A DNA stretch of 5,672 nucleotides from an uncultured Porphyromonas sp. (GTDB lineage: Bacteria; Bacteroidota; Bacteroidia; Bacteroidales; Porphyromonadaceae): positions 1 through 5,672 of the forward strand of contig CAMIEW010000078.1 of assembly GCA_946222055.1 (NCBI GenBank), in the 5' to 3' direction. The stretch's first letter is position 1. Each line of letters begins with the position of its first letter. Under the pieces are notes generated by a model. The model ran no database searches. It was not told where the DNA came from and saw nothing but the letters and a program-made list of their open reading frames with translations. Made by a program: the position numbers and the translations under genes. Of this stretch, positions 1-5,672 are shown one piece after another.

Positions 1-18
1 GAGAGTGTGTGCGTCTAA

Positions 19-1323
19 TCATTTGGACTCTGAACACAGCACCTCACCGATGAGGTCATAGTCGGCGATGTCGGTAATACGTACCTGACAAAACTCCCCC
101 ACCCTCGCTTCGCCCGTGAGGATCACCTCAGGATCCACATCTGGCGAGTCGTACTCCGTCCGACCGACGTAGTGTCCCTCCTCCTCTCGGTCAACTAGTA
201 CCTTGAGGGTCTTGCCCACCATAGACTCTGCCGTCTCGAGAGCGATCTCCTGCTGCAGGGTCATCAGGCGGTCATAGCGCTCCTCCTTGACCTTCTGCGG
301 GACATTGTCGCTGTAGTGTCGGTAGTCATAGGTCCCCTCCTCGTGGGAGTACATAAAGGCACCCATTCGCTCAAATCGCTGCTCGCGAACGAAGTCCATC
401 AGCTCCTCAAAGTCCTCATCTGTCTCCTCCGGGTGTCCCACCATCAAGGTGGTCCGGATCGCTATGCCGGGGACCTCCTCACGCATACGACGTAGGAGCT
501 CCTCCGTCTCCTGGCGAGTCACTCCCCGTCGCATCACTCGGAGCATATGGTCAGAGGCGTGCTGCAGGGCAATGTCGAGGTACTTGCAGACCTTGGGCTG
601 CTCGCGCATCACCCTCAGGAGATCCATCGGGAACTGTGCCGGATAGCCGTAATGGAGCCTCACCCACTCGATCCCGTCGACCCGGCAGATCTTCTCGATC
701 AGCTCAGGCAGTCGTGGTTCTCCATAGAGATCCCGTCCGTAGTAGGTTAGGTCCTGAGCAATGACCAGAAGCTCCCTCACTCCCGAGGCAGCCAGTCCCC
801 TTACCTCCTCGAGGATCTCCTCCTCCGGTCGTGAGACATGCCTGCCGGTAATGATGGGAATGGCACAGTAAGCGCACTGCCGACTACAGCCCTCCGCAAT
901 CTTCAGGAAAGCATAGTGATCCGGCGTAGTCGTCAGGCGTAAGTCGGCGACGGTGCTGTGATACGCCTTACCCAGGTGAGTGATCAGATCCTTCCAGTCA
1001 AACTTCCCATATATCCCATCCAGCTCTAGGATAGCCTCTCTCAGCTCCCCCCGGTATCTCTCACTGAGACAGCCCATCACATAGACCTGCCCCACCTGCC
1101 CCGAGGACTTACCGGAGACCACCTCGAGGATCATGTCGATGCTCTCTTTCTTGGCACTCTCGATGAAGCCGCAGGTATTGACCACCACGATCTCGCCCTC
1201 CACCTTGTCGGGATTATGACGAACCGTATAACCACTCTCTGCAAATTGTCTCATGAGCCGCTCCGAGTCGATCAGGTTCTTGGAGCAGCCCATAGTGATG
1301 ACGTCTACCCTATTCTTCCGCAT
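19..1323 (-). CDS. rimO: Ribosomal protein S12 methylthiotransferase RimO
   Basis: This 434-residue protein is a full-length radical SAM methylthiotransferase. Known family role: it adds a methylthio group to the beta-carbon of a conserved aspartate in ribosomal protein S12, using SAM, two [4Fe-4S] clusters and a sulfur donor, in the cytoplasm. Seen here: the N-terminal UPF0004 domain with its three cluster cysteines (C13 in MGCSKN, C51 in NTCGF, C85 in MGCLSERY); the radical SAM cluster motif EGCSRQCAYC with C146, C150 and C153; and a C-terminal TRAM domain from about residue 366. The start MRKNRVDVITMGCSKN and the sequence GCSKNLIDSE are typical of RimO; the related tRNA enzyme MiaB starts differently around its first cysteine. 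The start codon lies 11 bp after the ftsY stop, so it is probably the last gene seen of an nspC-ftsY-rimO transcript. No Shine-Dalgarno is visible, which is normal in Bacteroidota. Only 18 bp follow the stop, too few to show a terminator. Confidence 0.96.
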   Translation of the reverse strand: MRKNRVDVITMGCSKNLIDSERLMRQFAESGYTVRHNPDKVEGEIVVVNTCGFIESAKKESIDMILEVVSGKSSGQVGQVYVMGCLSERYRGELREAILELDGIYGKFDWKDLITHLGKAYHSTVADLRLTTTPDHYAFLKIAEGCSRQCAYCAIPIITGRHVSRPEEEILEEVRGLAASGVRELLVIAQDLTYYGRDLYGEPRLPELIEKICRVDGIEWVRLHYGYPAQFPMDLLRVMREQPKVCKYLDIALQHASDHMLRVMRRGVTRQETEELLRRMREEVPGIAIRTTLMVGHPEETDEDFEELMDFVREQRFERMGAFMYSHEEGTYDYRHYSDNVPQKVKEERYDRLMTLQQEIALETAESMVGKTLKVLVDREEEGHYVGRTEYDSPDVDPEVILTGEARVGEFCQVRITDIADYDLIGEVLCSESK

Positions 1324-1334
1324 AAGCTGAGCTA

Positions 1335-2294
1335 TCAGAGCGAACCATCAAAGAGGGAGTCCACAAACTCCTCCCTATTGAAGAGCTGCAGATCGGTCAT
1401 CTGCTCACCGAGACCGATGTACTTGACGGGGATCTTGAATTGGTCTGAAATGCCGATCACCACCCCACCCTTGGCAGTACCATCCAGCTTCGTGATGGCA
1501 AGGGTATTGACATCGGTCGCTTCCGTAAATTGCTTAGCCTGCTCGAAGGCATTCTGCCCGGTGGAGCCGTCCAGCACAAGCAGAATCTCCTGCGGGGCCT
1601 CCGGATGAACCTTCTGCACCACTTTGCGGATCTTAGAGAGCTCATTCATCAGCCCCACCCTATTGTGGAGCCTCCCGGCGGTGTCGATGATGATCACGTC
1701 TGCCCCATTCGCCTTGCCGTGCTCGACAGTATCGTAGGCGACTGAGGCCGGGTCGGAGCCCATCTTCTGCTTGATGACCGGGACACCGACACGCTCTCCC
1801 CAGATCTCCAGTTGCTCGATGGCGGCGGCACGGAAGGTGTCCGCTGCCCCCAGCACCACGTTGAGCCCCTCACTCTTATACTGATAGGCAAGCTTACCGA
1901 CGGTGGTGGTTTTGCCCACGCCATTGACCCCGACGACGAGGATAACGTAGGGCTTGACCTGCTTAGATAGGTCGAAGGAGGTACCATCCTCCGTCCCGTT
2001 CTCAGCCAAGAGCGCTGCGATCTCTTCCTTCAGCAGCCGATTGAGCTCACTGGTGCCGACATACTTATCCTGAGCGACACGCTTCTCGATCCGATCAATG
2101 ATCTTCAGCGTCGTCTCCACGCCCACGTCACTGGTGATGAGTATCTCCTCGAGCTTATCGAGCACCTCATCATCGACCTTGGACTTACCCGCCACGGAGT
2201 GAGAGAGTTTGTCGAAGAAGCTCTGCTTCGTCTTCTCCAGACCTGTGTCCAGTGTCTCTTTCTTTTTCTTAGAGAATAATCCAAAAAATCCCAT
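1335..2294 (-). CDS. ftsY: Signal recognition particle receptor GTPase FtsY
   Basis: This 319-residue protein is the SRP receptor. Known role: it docks ribosome-nascent chain complexes carrying SRP (Ffh) at the inner membrane translocon, with reciprocal GTP hydrolysis. Seen here: a short N-terminus rich in Phe and Lys (MGFFGLFSKKKK), which fits an amphipathic membrane-targeting helix; the helical N domain, about residues 20-100; and the NG GTPase motifs in order: P-loop GVNGVGKTTT (122-131), DTFRAAA (152-158), DTAGR (204-208), TKLD (268-271) and the closing GLGEQMTDLQLF (294-305). The ending GLGEQ.TDLQ.F is characteristic of FtsY rather than Ffh, and there is no Met-rich M domain. The long acidic A domain of E. 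coli FtsY is absent, as in many bacteria. Its start is 12 bp after the nspC stop and its end is 11 bp before rimO, so co-transcription is likely. The first codons are AT-rich compared with the rest of the gene. Confidence 0.97.
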   Translation of the reverse strand: MGFFGLFSKKKKETLDTGLEKTKQSFFDKLSHSVAGKSKVDDEVLDKLEEILITSDVGVETTLKIIDRIEKRVAQDKYVGTSELNRLLKEEIAALLAENGTEDGTSFDLSKQVKPYVILVVGVNGVGKTTTVGKLAYQYKSEGLNVVLGAADTFRAAAIEQLEIWGERVGVPVIKQKMGSDPASVAYDTVEHGKANGADVIIIDTAGRLHNRVGLMNELSKIRKVVQKVHPEAPQEILLVLDGSTGQNAFEQAKQFTEATDVNTLAITKLDGTAKGGVVIGISDQFKIPVKYIGLGEQMTDLQLFNREEFVDSLFDGSL

Positions 2295-2306
2295 CGCTCA
2301 ATATCT

Positions 2307-3461
2307 TTAATCCATTCTTGTCTTGTAATCCTCATACCCAAAGGCTCGCAGCAGCTCAGGGGTCCCATCGCTGTGGAGTAGGTAAATAGAGGGGTGAGAG
2401 ATGCCATTGAACATAGTCGTCTTCACCGTCGTGTAGTGTATCATATCCTCGAATATCAGCCGCTCCCCCACCACCGGCTCATGGTCGAGGTACCAGTCGC
2501 CCATCACATCCCCGCTGAGGCAGCTGTTGCCACCCACACGATAAGGACCGTAGGTATGCTCCTCGTCCTTCGATGTGGAAGCTCCCCGGATGGATGGCTG
2601 GTAGGGCATCTCGAGGCAGTCCGGCATATGGCAGGAGAAGGAGGCATCGATCATCAGCGTGGTGACACCACCATGGGTCACCCGATCGAGGATCGTCGTG
2701 ATGAGTGGTCCGGTCTGCCAAGCAAAGGCACTCCCCGGCTCCAGGATCACCCGCAGGTGAGGATAGCGCCGGTGGAAGTCGGTAAGGAGCTTGATCAGCA
2801 GCTCCACGTCGTAGTCCCTCCGCGTCATCAGGTGACCGCCCCCAAAATTGACCCACTTAGCTCGCTCGAGATAGCGACCAAACTTCTTCTCAATAACGCT
2901 CAGCGAGCGCGCAAAGGTTTGCGAGTCGTCCTCGCAGTGCGAGTGGATGTGAATACCCTCGATGCCGACCGGTAACTCATCAGGCAGGTCAGCGAGCGGT
3001 ACGCCCAGTCTCGAGTCCGGTGAGGCGGGATTGTAGAGGTCGGTCTCGATCTCGCTGTACTCAGGGTTGAGCCGCAGACCACAGCTGATCGGATGCCCGA
3101 TATAGTCGCGGACCGTGGGATACCAGCGGTCAAATTGGGAGAGAGAATTGAAGGTGATATGGCTGCTGCAGCGAAGGATCTCCTCCAACTCGTCCGGACG
3201 ATAGACCGGAGCATAAGTATGGGTCAGTGCTCCCATCTCCTCGTAGCCTAGTCGTGCCTCCGAGAGGGAGCTGGCAGTGGTGCCACTGATATACTCCCTA
3301 AATATCGGGAAGGTCTTCCAGAGAGCAAAGGCCTTAAAGGCCAGTATGATCTCCACGTCCGCCTCGACCGACACGCGCCGTATCAGCTCCAGATTGCGCC
3401 TCAGGAGCGTCTCCTCCATCACATAGGAGGGAGAGGGTATGGTGTGATATCTTTCGTTCAT
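2307..3461 (-). CDS. nspC: Carboxynorspermidine/carboxyspermidine decarboxylase
   Basis: This 384-residue protein is a PLP enzyme of the alanine racemase-fold (fold III) decarboxylases. Known role: it removes CO2 from carboxyspermidine or carboxynorspermidine to give spermidine or norspermidine, the last step of the polyamine route that avoids S-adenosylmethionine decarboxylase. Seen here: the start IPSPSYVMEETLLRRNLELI typical of NspC; the PLP lysine K43 in LAFKAFALW; the barrel motifs HIHSHCE (171-177), NFGGGH (205-210) and EPGSAF (241-246); and the C-terminal active-site segment GNSCLSGDVMGDW (C314, D318) followed by FEDMIHYTTVKTTMFNG. The length is close to the family norm. The chosen start gives the usual few residues before IPSP; the next Met (residue 15) would cut into the conserved N-terminus. 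It is probably the first gene of nspC-ftsY-rimO. The partner dehydrogenase (carboxynorspermidine synthase) is not in the window. Whether the product is spermidine or norspermidine cannot be told from sequence alone. Confidence 0.94.
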   Translation of the reverse strand: MNERYHTIPSPSYVMEETLLRRNLELIRRVSVEADVEIILAFKAFALWKTFPIFREYISGTTASSLSEARLGYEEMGALTHTYAPVYRPDELEEILRCSSHITFNSLSQFDRWYPTVRDYIGHPISCGLRLNPEYSEIETDLYNPASPDSRLGVPLADLPDELPVGIEGIHIHSHCEDDSQTFARSLSVIEKKFGRYLERAKWVNFGGGHLMTRRDYDVELLIKLLTDFHRRYPHLRVILEPGSAFAWQTGPLITTILDRVTHGGVTTLMIDASFSCHMPDCLEMPYQPSIRGASTSKDEEHTYGPYRVGGNSCLSGDVMGDWYLDHEPVVGERLIFEDMIHYTTVKTTMFNGISHPSIYLLHSDGTPELLRAFGYEDYKTRMD

Positions 3462-3465
3462 TACT

Positions 3466-3473
3466 CAAAGGTA
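3466..3473 (-). promoter_or_regulatory. Candidate Bacteroidota -7 box for nspC
   Basis: TACCTTTG on the minus strand matches the Bacteroidota primary sigma -7 consensus TAnnTTTG at all six fixed bases. It ends only four bases before the nspC ATG, so a transcript from it would start at or next to the start codon (leaderless or nearly so). No TTG -33 element is found at the usual spacing, which weakens the call. The real promoter may lie further upstream, nearer the palindrome array. Confidence 0.3.
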
Positions 3474-3482
3474 CCAATTTCT

Positions 3483-3514
3483 TATGCTCATACCATTTCG
3501 TACTGCAGAGCATA
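3483..3514. repeat. Short inverted repeat TATGCTC / GAGCATA
   Basis: A 7-bp arm TATGCTC (3483-3489) and its exact complement GAGCATA (3508-3514) are 18 bp apart, 22-53 bp upstream of the nspC start. The position would suit an operator or a 5' leader fold, but arms this short can occur by chance. Confidence 0.3.
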
Positions 3515-3545
3515 CGCTTTAGGACCACAAGGCGCTGCTCTCAGA

Positions 3546-3627
3546 CTAATATCGGTATTAGTGATCACTATAGTCGATATTAGTCGTCACTAATACCGGT
3601 AATAGATTAGTCTAATACCGGTATTAG
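3546..3627. repeat. Four-copy array of 16-bp palindromic units at 22-bp period
   Basis: Four 16-bp units start at 3546, 3568, 3590 and 3612, exactly 22 bp apart, with 6-bp spacers TGATCA, TCGTCA and ATTAGT. Unit 4 (CTAATACCGGTATTAG) is a perfect palindrome. Unit 1 (CTAATATCGGTATTAG) and unit 3 (CTAATACCGGTAATAG) each differ from it at one base. Unit 2 (CTATAGTCGATATTAG) is degenerate, with 11 of 16 matches, mostly in its right half. No further unit is seen at 3524 or 3634. Because the units and the first spacer are palindromic, longer foldbacks also form: 3546-3570 pairs with 3581-3605 at 21 of 25 positions. Its job is unknown. The two-turn spacing and symmetric units suggest operators for a dimeric protein bound on one face of the helix; a tandem-repeat element with no regulatory role is the alternative. 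Confidence 0.85.
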
Positions 3628-3644
3628 AAACGGGCCATCGCTAT

Positions 3645-3696
3645 CGATTGGTTTTCAGACTGGTGCATAGATGATGCTCTAGGGCTAAAACCATCG
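3645..3696. repeat. Imperfect inverted repeat, about 10-bp arms
   Basis: The arms CGATTGGTTTT (3645-3655) and AAAACCATCG (3687-3696) are complementary except for one bulged T. The 31-base interior contains a small secondary foldback, GCAT (3665-3668) with ATGC (3673-3676). No T-run follows on the minus strand, so it is not a standard terminator. It lies between the atpK terminator and the palindrome array and could be a structured RNA segment if transcribed, or chance. Confidence 0.4.
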
Positions 3697-3711
3697 TCAA
3701 GCCAGAGCAAG

Positions 3712-3750
3712 AAAAAAAGGGATGCATCCCGCTACAGGACACATCCCTTT
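3712..3750 (-). terminator. Intrinsic terminator after atpK
   Basis: Read on the minus strand, AAAGGGATG (3742-3750) pairs perfectly over 9 bp with CATCCCTTT (3716-3724), with a 17-base loop, and runs into further T residues to 3712, giving seven T in a row. It starts 25 bp after the atpK stop, so it should end the V-ATPase transcript. The downstream arm also sits in a 12-bp palindrome, GGGATGCATCCC (3719-3730), which could form a competing small fold. Confidence 0.85.
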
Positions 3751-3775
3751 GTGAGTCTTGATTAGTCTCTACATA

Positions 3776-4225
3776 TCAGAGAGAGAACATGGTCAGAAGG
3801 GTAACGAGGAGCGCCAGAATAGCGTAAAGCTCCGGGAAGACCGCCTCAACCATGGAGATGGCAAATACATTGTGACCATCAGCGGTGGCAGCGATACCGT
3901 GTGCGAGGACCTTACCCTGCTTGATAGCAGAGAGGAGACCTACTGACCCGAGTAGCAGACCGCAGAGCAGGATGGCAGTGGCTGCAAGTACAGACATATC
4001 GGCAGCGATATGCTGACTGGCAAAGTACCAGCCCACAAATCCGTAGAGACCCTGGGAGGAGGGAAGCGCTGAGAGACCAATGTACTGACCCATCTTGGAG
4101 GGATCCTTGCGCATAGCCCCGATAGCGGTGATACCGCAGGAGGAGAGACCGTAACAGCTACCGATACCGGCGAGACCGACCATCAGTGCGATACCCAGGT
4201 AGGCCATTAGAAGTGTAGTAGACAT
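3776..4225 (-). CDS. atpK: V/A-type ATPase proteolipid subunit K (rotor c-ring)
   Basis: This 149-residue hydrophobic protein forms the membrane rotor ring of a V/A-type ATPase. It has about four transmembrane helices (roughly 6-28, 48-70, 75-101, 119-147), in the two-hairpin, 16-kDa proteolipid layout also called NtpK. The second hairpin carries the ion-binding carboxylate, E132 in PELYAIL; a nearby E127 in MVEAVF is an alternative. The loop segment ALPSSQGLYGF (53-63) and the segment KQGKVLAHGI (102-111) match the conserved regions of the E. hirae NtpK sequence as I recall it, and supply polar side chains S57, Q58, Y61 and Q103. The first hairpin has no acidic residue at the equivalent position, as expected for a 16-kDa type. 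It follows atpI after a 49-bp AT-rich gap and is followed after 25 bp by an intrinsic terminator, so it is the last gene of the ATPase operon, the position K holds in other Bacteroidota ATPase clusters as I recall them. Confidence 0.95.
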   Translation of the reverse strand: MSTTLLMAYLGIALMVGLAGIGSCYGLSSCGITAIGAMRKDPSKMGQYIGLSALPSSQGLYGFVGWYFASQHIAADMSVLAATAILLCGLLLGSVGLLSAIKQGKVLAHGIAATADGHNVFAISMVEAVFPELYAILALLVTLLTMFSL

Positions 4226-4274
4226 AAATTGATTTACTTATTGAGTTTGTTATTGTTTTGTCAAGAATAATATA
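4226..4274 (-). promoter_or_regulatory. AT-rich leader between atpI and atpK
   Basis: Only 9 of 49 bases are G or C here, in sharp contrast to the GC-rich genes on both sides. The minus strand is rich in A and poor in G just before the atpK start and should be unstructured. The c-ring subunit is needed in many copies per complex, and A-rich unstructured leaders favour initiation in bacteria that do not use Shine-Dalgarno pairing, so a translation-enhancing role is a reasonable inference. A near-match to a -7 box (TATTCTTG, one base off TAnnTTTG) lies at the atpI end (about 4263-4270) but is too weak to call a promoter. Confidence 0.4.
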
Positions 4275-5672
4275 TCACTTGGAGACCTTCTCCTCGATCG
4301 GAGAGTAAGGTGTGCCCCCGCCCTCGTACTCGGAGTTATTGAAGTACTCCACATAGGTCAGTCGAACCGGATGGACAAGCGAGCTGATCATCGTTAGGCA
4401 GAAATTGAGTCCGTGACCAAAGGCGAGGATCAGCAGTCCTACCGGGATCGCTGCCCAGATGGGCATAGAGGCGGTGACGGTCTCAGTGAGTGTATTGAAG
4501 ACCCCACCGAGGATACCGCCCGTCAGACCGATAGCGAAGAGGCGGATATAGGAGAGAGTATCTCCCAGAAGCCCCGACGCGGTATTGTAGGTGTCCCACA
4601 GTCCTTTGCCAAGATTGACAAAGACGTTCTTGCCGGGAGAGTTGAGGAAGAAGACTGCGAAGACACAGAGTCCCACAACGCCCCAGAGGGTGTACTCAAC
4701 CCACTGCGGCAACTGAATATTGAGAGCAGGTAAGCCGACCACAAGTCCGATGAAGATCACCATAGTCGGCCAGGCGAAGCTGGCGAGCGAGGCGCGAGTG
4801 CCGCTCTGGTGTCTTACCTTGAAGGCTGCCACATACTTTGCAAACAGGATCTGGACAAGTCCCAGTGCCAGGGAGATCACCATCAGGTTATCCGACGAGA
4901 GGAAGAAGTCCTTGATGGAACTGAGGAAGGGAACCTCGACGAGTGAGATACCAAAGAAGGTACCGGCAAGGAATCCCATCACCACACTGGCTCCGCCGAG
5001 CCACTGGAAGAGCTCGAGGTACATCTTGGCACTCTCGCCCACCTTGCGCTTAAAGATCGTCGCAAGGATCAGCACCACCAGCCCGTACCCTGCATCCCCG
5101 GAGCACATGCCGAAGAAGAGCATGAAGAAGGGTGCGATGAAGGGTGTCGGGTCAAACTCCCAGTAATTAGGGAGTGAGAACATCTTTACCAGAGGCTCAA
5201 AGGCCCTGCCAAAGCGACTATTGGAGAGTTTGATGGGAACATTCTCCCCATGGACAATTTCCTCCTGGACGTAGGCGATCCCCTCCTCTGAGAGCGATGC
5301 CTGCATGGCAGCATCCTGCTTAGCTGGTACGTAGCCCTCCAGCACCATCAGTCGGTCGTCGTAGAGGCGATCCGCCTGATAGTAGGCATTGTCCATCTGG
5401 TAGGTATCGGCGAGGCGAGCCTCCTGCTGGTCCAGTATCTGATCGTGGTGAGCAAGATAGAGCTTGGAGTCTGTCAGGAGCTTCAGGTCCTCCTCCACAC
5501 TCTGTCTCTCTACCCTAAGCGAACTAATAGATCGGTCGGGTAGATGAACCTGCTCGGCAAACTCGAGCTCAGGCACCGGCTCGTCCTCAGAGATGATGGT
5601 GACGAAGTAGGTGGAGCGGCCGGCGGTCTGGATAATCTGCGCGTGGTAGAGCTCCTCCCACTCCTTATTGTA
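4275..5672 (-). CDS. atpI: V/A-type ATPase subunit I, C-terminal part (5' end outside window)
   Basis: The frame is open to the window edge, so the gene is cut there: 465 residues are visible, and family members are usually about 600 or more. A GTG at 5574-5576 is an internal Val, because the 32 codons upstream of it stay in frame and read as coding sequence (starting YNKEWEELYH). Known role: subunit I (equivalent of eukaryotic subunit a) is the membrane stator; it forms the ion half-channels against the K ring and anchors the peripheral stalks. Numbering visible residues from the edge: a soluble, partly coiled-coil N-terminal region up to about 170; then about seven or eight membrane helices; the family motif GDAGYG (192-197); GTFFGIS (237-243); the essential arginine R377 in SYIRLFAIGL; FGHGLN (418-423); and the conserved tail HPVRLTYVEYFNN (434-446) with GGGTPYSPI. 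It precedes atpK in the same orientation. The catalytic subunits should lie beyond the right edge. Confidence 0.95.
   Translation of the reverse strand, partial: YNKEWEELYHAQIIQTAGRSTYFVTIISEDEPVPELEFAEQVHLPDRSISSLRVERQSVEEDLKLLTDSKLYLAHHDQILDQQEARLADTYQMDNAYYQADRLYDDRLMVLEGYVPAKQDAAMQASLSEEGIAYVQEEIVHGENVPIKLSNSRFGRAFEPLVKMFSLPNYWEFDPTPFIAPFFMLFFGMCSGDAGYGLVVLILATIFKRKVGESAKMYLELFQWLGGASVVMGFLAGTFFGISLVEVPFLSSIKDFFLSSDNLMVISLALGLVQILFAKYVAAFKVRHQSGTRASLASFAWPTMVIFIGLVVGLPALNIQLPQWVEYTLWGVVGLCVFAVFFLNSPGKNVFVNLGKGLWDTYNTASGLLGDTLSYIRLFAIGLTGGILGGVFNTLTETVTASMPIWAAIPVGLLILAFGHGLNFCLTMISSLVHPVRLTYVEYFNNSEYEGGGTPYSPIEEKVSK

Larger units (their letters stand above)
3462..3775. other. Intergenic region between atpK and nspC
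   Basis: This 314-bp stretch has no convincing gene. From right to left (the direction of transcription) it holds the atpK terminator (3712-3750), an imperfect inverted repeat (3645-3696), a four-copy 22-bp-period palindrome array (3546-3627), a short inverted repeat (3483-3514) and a weak promoter candidate just before nspC (3466-3473). It must contain the promoter of nspC if the terminator works. Short open frames across it show no family resemblance and overlap the neighbouring genes in other frames. Confidence 0.85.

Noticed and set aside
1216..1608. 130-codon plus-strand open frame across the rimO-ftsY junction
   Set aside because: Antisense to two conserved genes, with no domain or promoter; a shadow frame.
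2394..2975. 193-codon open frame on the plus strand opposite nspC
   Set aside because: It lies wholly within the antisense of a well-conserved gene, shows no recognisable domain, and has the His/Arg-rich make-up expected of a shadow frame in GC-rich DNA.
3417..3419. Internal Met (residue 15) as the true nspC start
   Set aside because: It would remove the IPSPSYV segment that is conserved at the N-terminus of the family.
3334..3528. 64-codon minus-strand frame overlapping the nspC start and reaching into the gap
   Set aside because: Out of frame with nspC and mostly inside its conserved N-terminus; nothing recognisable in the translation.
3546..3627. CRISPR array
   Set aside because: The period is 22 bp with 6-bp spacers; CRISPR spacers are about 30 bp or longer and repeats are not 16-bp palindromes. 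No cas gene is nearby.
3541..3661. TCAGACT direct repeat at 3541-3547 and 3655-3661 as a target-site duplication around a small mobile element
   Set aside because: Only 7 bp match, and the enclosed segment has no terminal inverted repeats, so a chance match is more likely.
4720..5166. 148-codon plus-strand open frame inside atpI
   Set aside because: Antisense of the membrane part of subunit I, with Ser/Arg/Lys-rich composition and no family resemblance.
5574..5576. GTG as the start codon of atpI
   Set aside because: The frame continues upstream without a stop to the window edge and reads as plausible subunit I sequence, and the protein from this GTG would be far shorter than the family norm.

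Overview
The window reads as a moderately GC-rich Bacteroidota chromosome, most likely Porphyromonas or a close relative. Three things point there: a bacterial V/A-type ATPase, a carboxynorspermidine decarboxylase gene, and starts with no Shine-Dalgarno sequence. The genus is an inference from gene content and style, not the result of a search. All five recognisable genes lie on the minus strand, so transcription runs from high to low coordinates. No mobile element, RNA gene or CRISPR array was recognised.

From the right edge, the first block is the end of a V/A-type ATPase operon. It holds the C-terminal part of the membrane stator subunit I (atpI/ntpI, cut by the window edge), then the membrane rotor proteolipid K (atpK/ntpK). 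The two are separated by a very AT-rich 49-bp gap. A clear intrinsic terminator follows atpK at 3712-3750. The proteolipid keeps the residues that bind Na+ in the Enterococcus hirae V-ATPase, so the enzyme may pump or use Na+.

A 314-bp intergenic stretch (3462-3775) separates the blocks. Besides the terminator it holds the most unusual feature of the window: four copies of a 16-bp palindrome-like unit (consensus CTAATACCGGTATTAG) repeated at exactly 22-bp intervals, 3546-3627. It lies about 85-166 bp upstream of the next start codon. An imperfect inverted repeat (3645-3696) and a weak promoter candidate (3466-3473) also lie here.

The left block is a compact probable operon, nspC-ftsY-rimO, with gaps of 12 and 11 bp. 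NspC makes norspermidine or spermidine by decarboxylation, FtsY is the signal recognition particle receptor GTPase, and RimO methylthiolates ribosomal protein S12. All three touch translation or co-translational export in a broad sense, but joint regulation is inferred only from spacing. The window ends 18 bp after the rimO stop, so the end of this transcript is not seen.
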